Source: Drosophila miranda
Lineage: Eukaryota > Arthropoda > Insecta > Diptera > Drosophilidae
Assembly (NCBI RefSeq): GCF_003369915.1
Contig: NC_046675.1
Coordinates: forward strand, 10,106,001 to 10,170,000
Reading direction: 5' to 3'
DNA length: 64,000 nt
In this document: positions 60,192 through 64,000 of the stretch, in pieces
Numbering within the stretch: the stretch's first letter is position 1
Layout: each line of letters begins with the position of its first letter
Translations under genes and position numbers: made by a program
Notes under the pieces: model-generated
Told to the model about the DNA's origin: nothing
The model's database searches: none
The model's input: the letters and a program-made list of their open reading frames with translations, nothing else

Positions 60192-61492
60192 GACGCCACA
60201 CATGGCCTTTCGTCCTCCCTCCCCATTTGAACTTCCACATTTCCACGTATGTTGTTAAATTTGTTATATGTTAAATTTTAATTTCTAATTAAAAGAAAAA
60301 ATTAAAGAGCTGCCCCATTAAACCGATCAGAGAAGTGTCCTCAATCTGTTTGGTTCTGATGCTGACGGGTTCCGTGATGAACAATGAGCATAGAAGAATG
60401 CAGACTTATCTTATAAGGAAATAGTAAACTGCAAGATATTAAGAGACTCAGTTCCTATAAGGAAATACTAAACTGCAAGATATTAAGAGACTGAGGGACT
60501 CAGGTATAGGCATTTTATCGCTATGAATAAAAAATCTTATGAAAGGTCATGCTATTCTCTTCTCGACCCATACATTTTTGTTGGATATTGGCGCTGCAAA
60601 TGTCAAATGAAAAATACAAAAGTGCACAAAGTCAAAAAAACGGGGTTTTTGTATTTTTAAAATGGATTTCGGGGTATATTGGAAATTTGAATACAAACCA
60701 ACATAATTTTTGTCTTGTGGAATGTATCCACATTCAAAAGATTACAGTTAGTTGCAAAGTGTTATTAGAGGTTGAAGTTCTAAAAGGAAATAAGTTATTC
60801 GACGATTTCTTAATGAATAGATTCTCCAGAAACTTAGGAGATGATGAGAATTTGATGGATGAATGCAATAAATGTTTTATATTATGATTAGGAAAAATAA
60901 CTGATAATTTCACTAAGAGAAACATATTGGAGAGGGATAAATCTAGAATGAAATGCAGACGGTGCTGTTTTCTGAATGAATAAATTCTGTATCAAAAACT
61001 CTTTAGCATAACTCTCTCGCATCTCATTTTGTGGGTTTATTTCAGGGGTAATTCTTCTCAAATTAATCTCATCTCTTTTGCCTCTTCTCAATATATCATA
61101 TGGGGAATAGGAATGGGTAGCATAGCCCAGCATTAGTTCGTCATTAGCTGGCTCTCCGACTTCCTATAGACTTGGCAGGCTGCCCGGCAAACAAACATCA
61201 TAAACATTTGCATTTTGGCGCGTGTTCTGTTCGCTGCCCCATCGAAAGATCCATTAGAGACGAGAGAGAGTTTTCTGAGATTGAGCATCGAATATTGAGA
61301 ATCTTGAGAGCAATTCCATTCCGATTGAGGGGAGGAGGAGACTCTTCCATGCGTTCGCATTGAAAGGGAGAGCGCACTGAACTCAGTCTCGCCAAGGAGC
61401 AGCCACCGGGCAGTCCATAGTCCACGGCAATTACAATCCGGAAAATATTTAGAAAGCCGTAATAAACAGATTTGCCCAGAGACCGTTGCGGC
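60192..61492. other. Gap with a 44-bp tandem duplication
   Basis: No gene is supported. Near-identical copies lie at 60412-60448 and 60456-60492. A 112-codon open frame at 60549-60887 begins with a real ATG but is low-complexity and AT-rich, without domains or splice context. The 5' UTR of the filamin-like gene should occupy the right end. Confidence 0.5.
60412..60492. repeat. Tandem duplication, 37 bp with one mismatch, period 44
   Basis: TATAAGGAAATAGTAAACTG continuing through AAGAGACT is repeated after a 7-bp spacer, with a single G/C change. The near identity points to a recent event. Confidence 0.85.
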
Positions 61493-62436
61493 ATGTTCAA
61501 AGCGTCGCAGGAGATGCGTTTGAACACCAATGCAGCTGCCTCTCTGTGTCCGAGTGGGAGTGGTGGGATCGAGGGGCCGAGTGCGGAGAAGGAGGGTATT
61601 TTTGGGCGCTACCAGCGCACGCCCGACGCGGGTGAGTCGACAATGAGGAAGTAAACATCGAACCGAAGCGTCTATTTATATACACCCCCAACCGATCCGC
61701 TCCGCAGATGCGTATCCCACAGAGCCGCCCCGCGTCTTCATAGCTCCCGAGCTGACCGACGCGGGCAGGGTGCAATTGCTGCACTTTCCCAGCGGAGCTG
61801 TCCGCATCAACAGCTCCGTCAGCTTCATCCTCAAGCGGAACGGTGTTAAAGGGAACTTTGATGTGCGGGTGGAGGGTCCCAGCGGCCAGCTGGAGACCGT
61901 GCAGCAGCAGCAGTTGGACCCGGAGCGCTTCCAGATCGACTGCCAGCTGTCCTCTGGTGCAGGACTCTACAAGGTGCACGTCAAATGCAACTCCGTGACT
62001 CTGCCCCGGTCTCCCTTCATCATAGTAGCCATAGCGGGAGCTCCCGAGGCCACGGAAACAAAATCCAGCAGTCCAGCAGGTGGGTCCCGTTCGAGTGTAA
62101 TCCTCCACAACGGTAATCCCTCCATATTCTCCTGCAGGAGTGCCTATCTTTCAGTCGGATGCCAGCAAGGTACAGAGCCGGGGCCTAGGACTCTCGCACA
62201 TGAGCTGCCTGGAGAGGAACGAGTTCACCGTGGACTGCAGCCAGGCGGGTAGCAACATGCTCTTCGTGGCCATCCTGGGACCACGGGGCCCCTGCGACGA
62301 GGTGCTGGTGAAGCATCTGGGCCGCAACGTACATCGGGTCACGTACCGCGTGTCGGATCCTGGGGATTACATTTTGGTGGCCAAGTGGGGGGAACAGCAC
62401 ATACCGGGGTCGCCCTTCAGCCTGGCCACCGAATAG
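61493..62436 (+). CDS. Short protein with two filamin-type Ig repeats
   Basis: Exons 61493-61631, 61708-62079 and 62138-62436, all joined in phase 1, give 269 residues. After about 48 residues without a domain come two filamin repeats. The first, about 55-160, has VQLLHFPSGAVRINSSVSF and GLYKVHVKCNSVTLPRSPF. The second, about 172-269, is more typical: SDASKVQSRGLGLSHMSC, FTVDCSQAG, VTYRVSDPGDYILVAKWGEQ and HIPGSPF. There is no actin-binding calponin domain, so it cannot replace a full filamin, but such repeats bind receptor tails. The ATG at 61493 is chosen over an upstream TTG frame. AATAAA at 62452-62457 lies 16 nt after the stop. I believe it matches CG5984 of D. melanogaster, from memory of the locus. 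Confidence 0.82.
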
Positions 62437-62792
62437 GAGTTGGAGGAGTAGAATAAATGTGAATAGACGAAAATCTGATGGTGACCTTGTTCTTGCCTCT
62501 GCTTCTCCGCTTCCTACCCTCTGCCACCCGCCTTCCGCGGGACGATGTGCAATTTAATGATGATTACACTGTGGCAGCAGCAGCAACGGCAGCAACATTA
62601 TCATTTTTTGTTATTTAGCCCGGCGCTAATGACGTTCGCATTTGGGGGCTGCTTGCTGCCGCTGTCGCTGCCGTCGCTCCAACCTAATGATGATGACCGG
62701 CAAATACATGCATGTGTTGGTGTGTGTGTGTTATGCTCCAACAAAAGCAGTTGCGCATCATCACTGATGGTGCCAGAGAGGGTGAGAGAGAG

Positions 62793-62812
62793 AGGGGGGG
62801 GGGGGCGGGGGG
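62793..62812 (+). repeat. Poly-G run, possible G-quadruplex
   Basis: Twelve or thirteen G are followed by C and six G, giving enough runs of three for a quadruplex. It is 350 bp after the filamin-like stop codon. Confidence 0.5.
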
Positions 62813-63102
62813 AACATAACATAGCCAAAGTTGATGATGATGATAATGCGTTTGCTTTGTAGCCCGCCAGCCTTAACGAGCAGAGCTGAGTTTGGATGGA
62901 GGAGAAGGAGGAGAGAGGAGCCAGCTGCCGACTGAGCGACTGCGGGGCCACAAGATAAATTGCGCTTTGCCAGGCCCTAAAATCAAGCCAGATAAATCAA
63001 GCATGGCAGAGCGGATGGGGGGGTAGTACCATTATCTACTATTCCAAACTGAACAGTTCCCTCGGGCCCTTTCAATTCCCAACGTATTGTTTTGCCACTG
63101 TC

Positions 63103-63113
63103 TGGTCACACTG
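63103..63113 (+). promoter_or_regulatory. Ohler motif 1 (TGGTCACACTG)
   Basis: An exact match to YGGTCACACTR. It stands in a non-coding region with TATA-less surroundings and CT/TG-rich leader-like sequence to the right, suggesting the start of a plus-strand gene that leaves the window. Confidence 0.5.
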
Positions 63114-64000
63114 ACACGAAAAACCCTATGCACTATAGCTGGCCCGTTCACACCATGTTGCTTGCGCTGCTGCTGTCTCGCTTGTGCAGAGAACATCATT
63201 ATTTGTTGGTGTGTTGGTGGCGAGAGCTGCGCGTACTACCAGATACGTCGTTTTTCGTGTGTTTCCCTCTCGAAGATAATTAAAATTTAATTATTTGACT
63301 TATAATCAAGTTGTGTTTTGTGCTGCCTGCCTGTTGTTGTGTTGGTGTTGTCTCTCCCCCATCCCCCCGGCAATCTGCTACTCATGGAGAATAAGTAAAG
63401 AATGCACTGTGGCCGTAATCGACTCACCAAAAAAAGTTGATGTTGTGTGTGTGTGTGTGTATCTCTGCAAAGGGAAAAGTTGTGCGTGTGTGTATTGAAG
63501 AAAAGTAACCATCGAATCGCCCCCCTCCCTCGCTTTGCGCACTTACAACTACACTTTTGCTGGCAGTGGCAGCGGCGGCGGCTCCAAGCAAAAGCAAGTG
63601 CGAAGGCAGGCCGCGGCGTCGGCGTCAAAGTTGTGTGGCATGTAGCATCTTCATCTCTTCTCTGGTATAGCAGTATACTGGAATAACCGCGTCAGTACGC
63701 TTTGAGCCAACGTCGCGTCAACTTCATATCTTGTATCTGCTGGATACAATTTACAGCTAGTTTCTGTCTGCCTTTTCCCCCTATATTTGCATTTGTTTAC
63801 GGATTGCGTATTATGTCTGTGTGCTGTGTGTGGGCCTGTGTGAGGGCCTCATCCGTGTGTTTGTGTGTGCGCCGGCTTAATGATAATTAAAAATCCGTTA
63901 TTATAGTGCGCAGGCAAGTCCCGTTCGTTCGTTAGTTGGGGGAATGGAGGCGTGGGTGTTCTCGTCCCCCCGTAACCTTTAAAGATTCGCCTTAGAAATG

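Larger units (their letters stand above)
62437..64000. other. Non-coding right end with promoter motif and G-rich run
   Basis: No coding exon is supported. It holds GCAGCA words near 62573-62600, a poly-G stretch at 62793-62812, a motif 1 at 63103-63113, and TG repeats near 63443-63460 and 63815-63870. It is probably the promoter and leader of a gene that continues beyond 64000. Confidence 0.45.

Noticed and set aside
60549-60887. 112-codon open frame between TTLL6B and the filamin-like gene
   Set aside because: AT-rich, with no recognised domain, and it lies next to a recent duplication. Expression evidence would be needed.

Overview
This is animal genomic DNA from a fly of the genus Drosophila. 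Most genes have short introns with GT..AG borders, splice phases agree from exon to exon, and the proteins match known fly genes. The right half is the cluster at polytene 97F on chromosome 3R of D. melanogaster (Muller element E): CHIC-like, SCOC-like, l(3)mbt, BTB genes, woc, TfIIA-L, pll, TTLL6B and a filamin-repeat gene. The species cannot be fixed from the window. Proteins differ clearly from my memory of the D. melanogaster ones, and microsatellites are dense, so an obscura-group or similar species is possible (low confidence).

Layout. 1-6.3 kb: two coding exons of an unrecognised minus-strand gene that runs off the left edge. 6.3-15.9 kb: non-coding, probably intron, 5' UTR and intergenic. 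15.9-20.7 kb: two intronless V-ATPase-related genes, a protein with two VMA21-like halves and a VhaAC39 (subunit d) copy. 24.7-27.3 kb: a two-exon nuclear protein with a Myb/SANT-like domain. 28.1-30.6 kb: two small minus-strand membrane-trafficking genes (CHIC and SCOC families). 32.7-39.3 kb: l(3)mbt, here about 1,878 residues. 39.5-42.0 kb: two head-to-head BTB paralogues. 42.6-44.2 kb: a broken, intron-retaining fragment of an arrow (LRP5/6)-like gene, flanked by copies of a repeat of about 135 bp. 45.5-51.4 kb: woc. 53.0-55.5 kb: TfIIA-L on the minus strand, divergent from pll at 55.9-57.6 kb. 57.9-60.2 kb: TTLL6B. 61.5-62.4 kb: two-repeat filamin-like gene. 62.4-64.0 kb: non-coding, with a strong core-promoter motif.

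Themes. L(3)mbt and Woc are chromatin proteins, TFIIA-L is a general transcription factor, and Pelle is the IRAK kinase of Toll signalling. Several intergenic gaps hold Ohler motif 1 and motif 6 or DRE sites, as in broadly expressed fly genes. The points most worth a second look are the captured arrow fragment with its flanking repeats, the duplicated VMA21 architecture, the heptad repeat array in L(3)mbt, the Crypton-related C-terminus of Woc, the inverted BTB pair with a shared intron position, and a 9-nt microexon in TfIIA-L. Exon borders were placed by eye from splice consensus and frame; no alignment or search was run.
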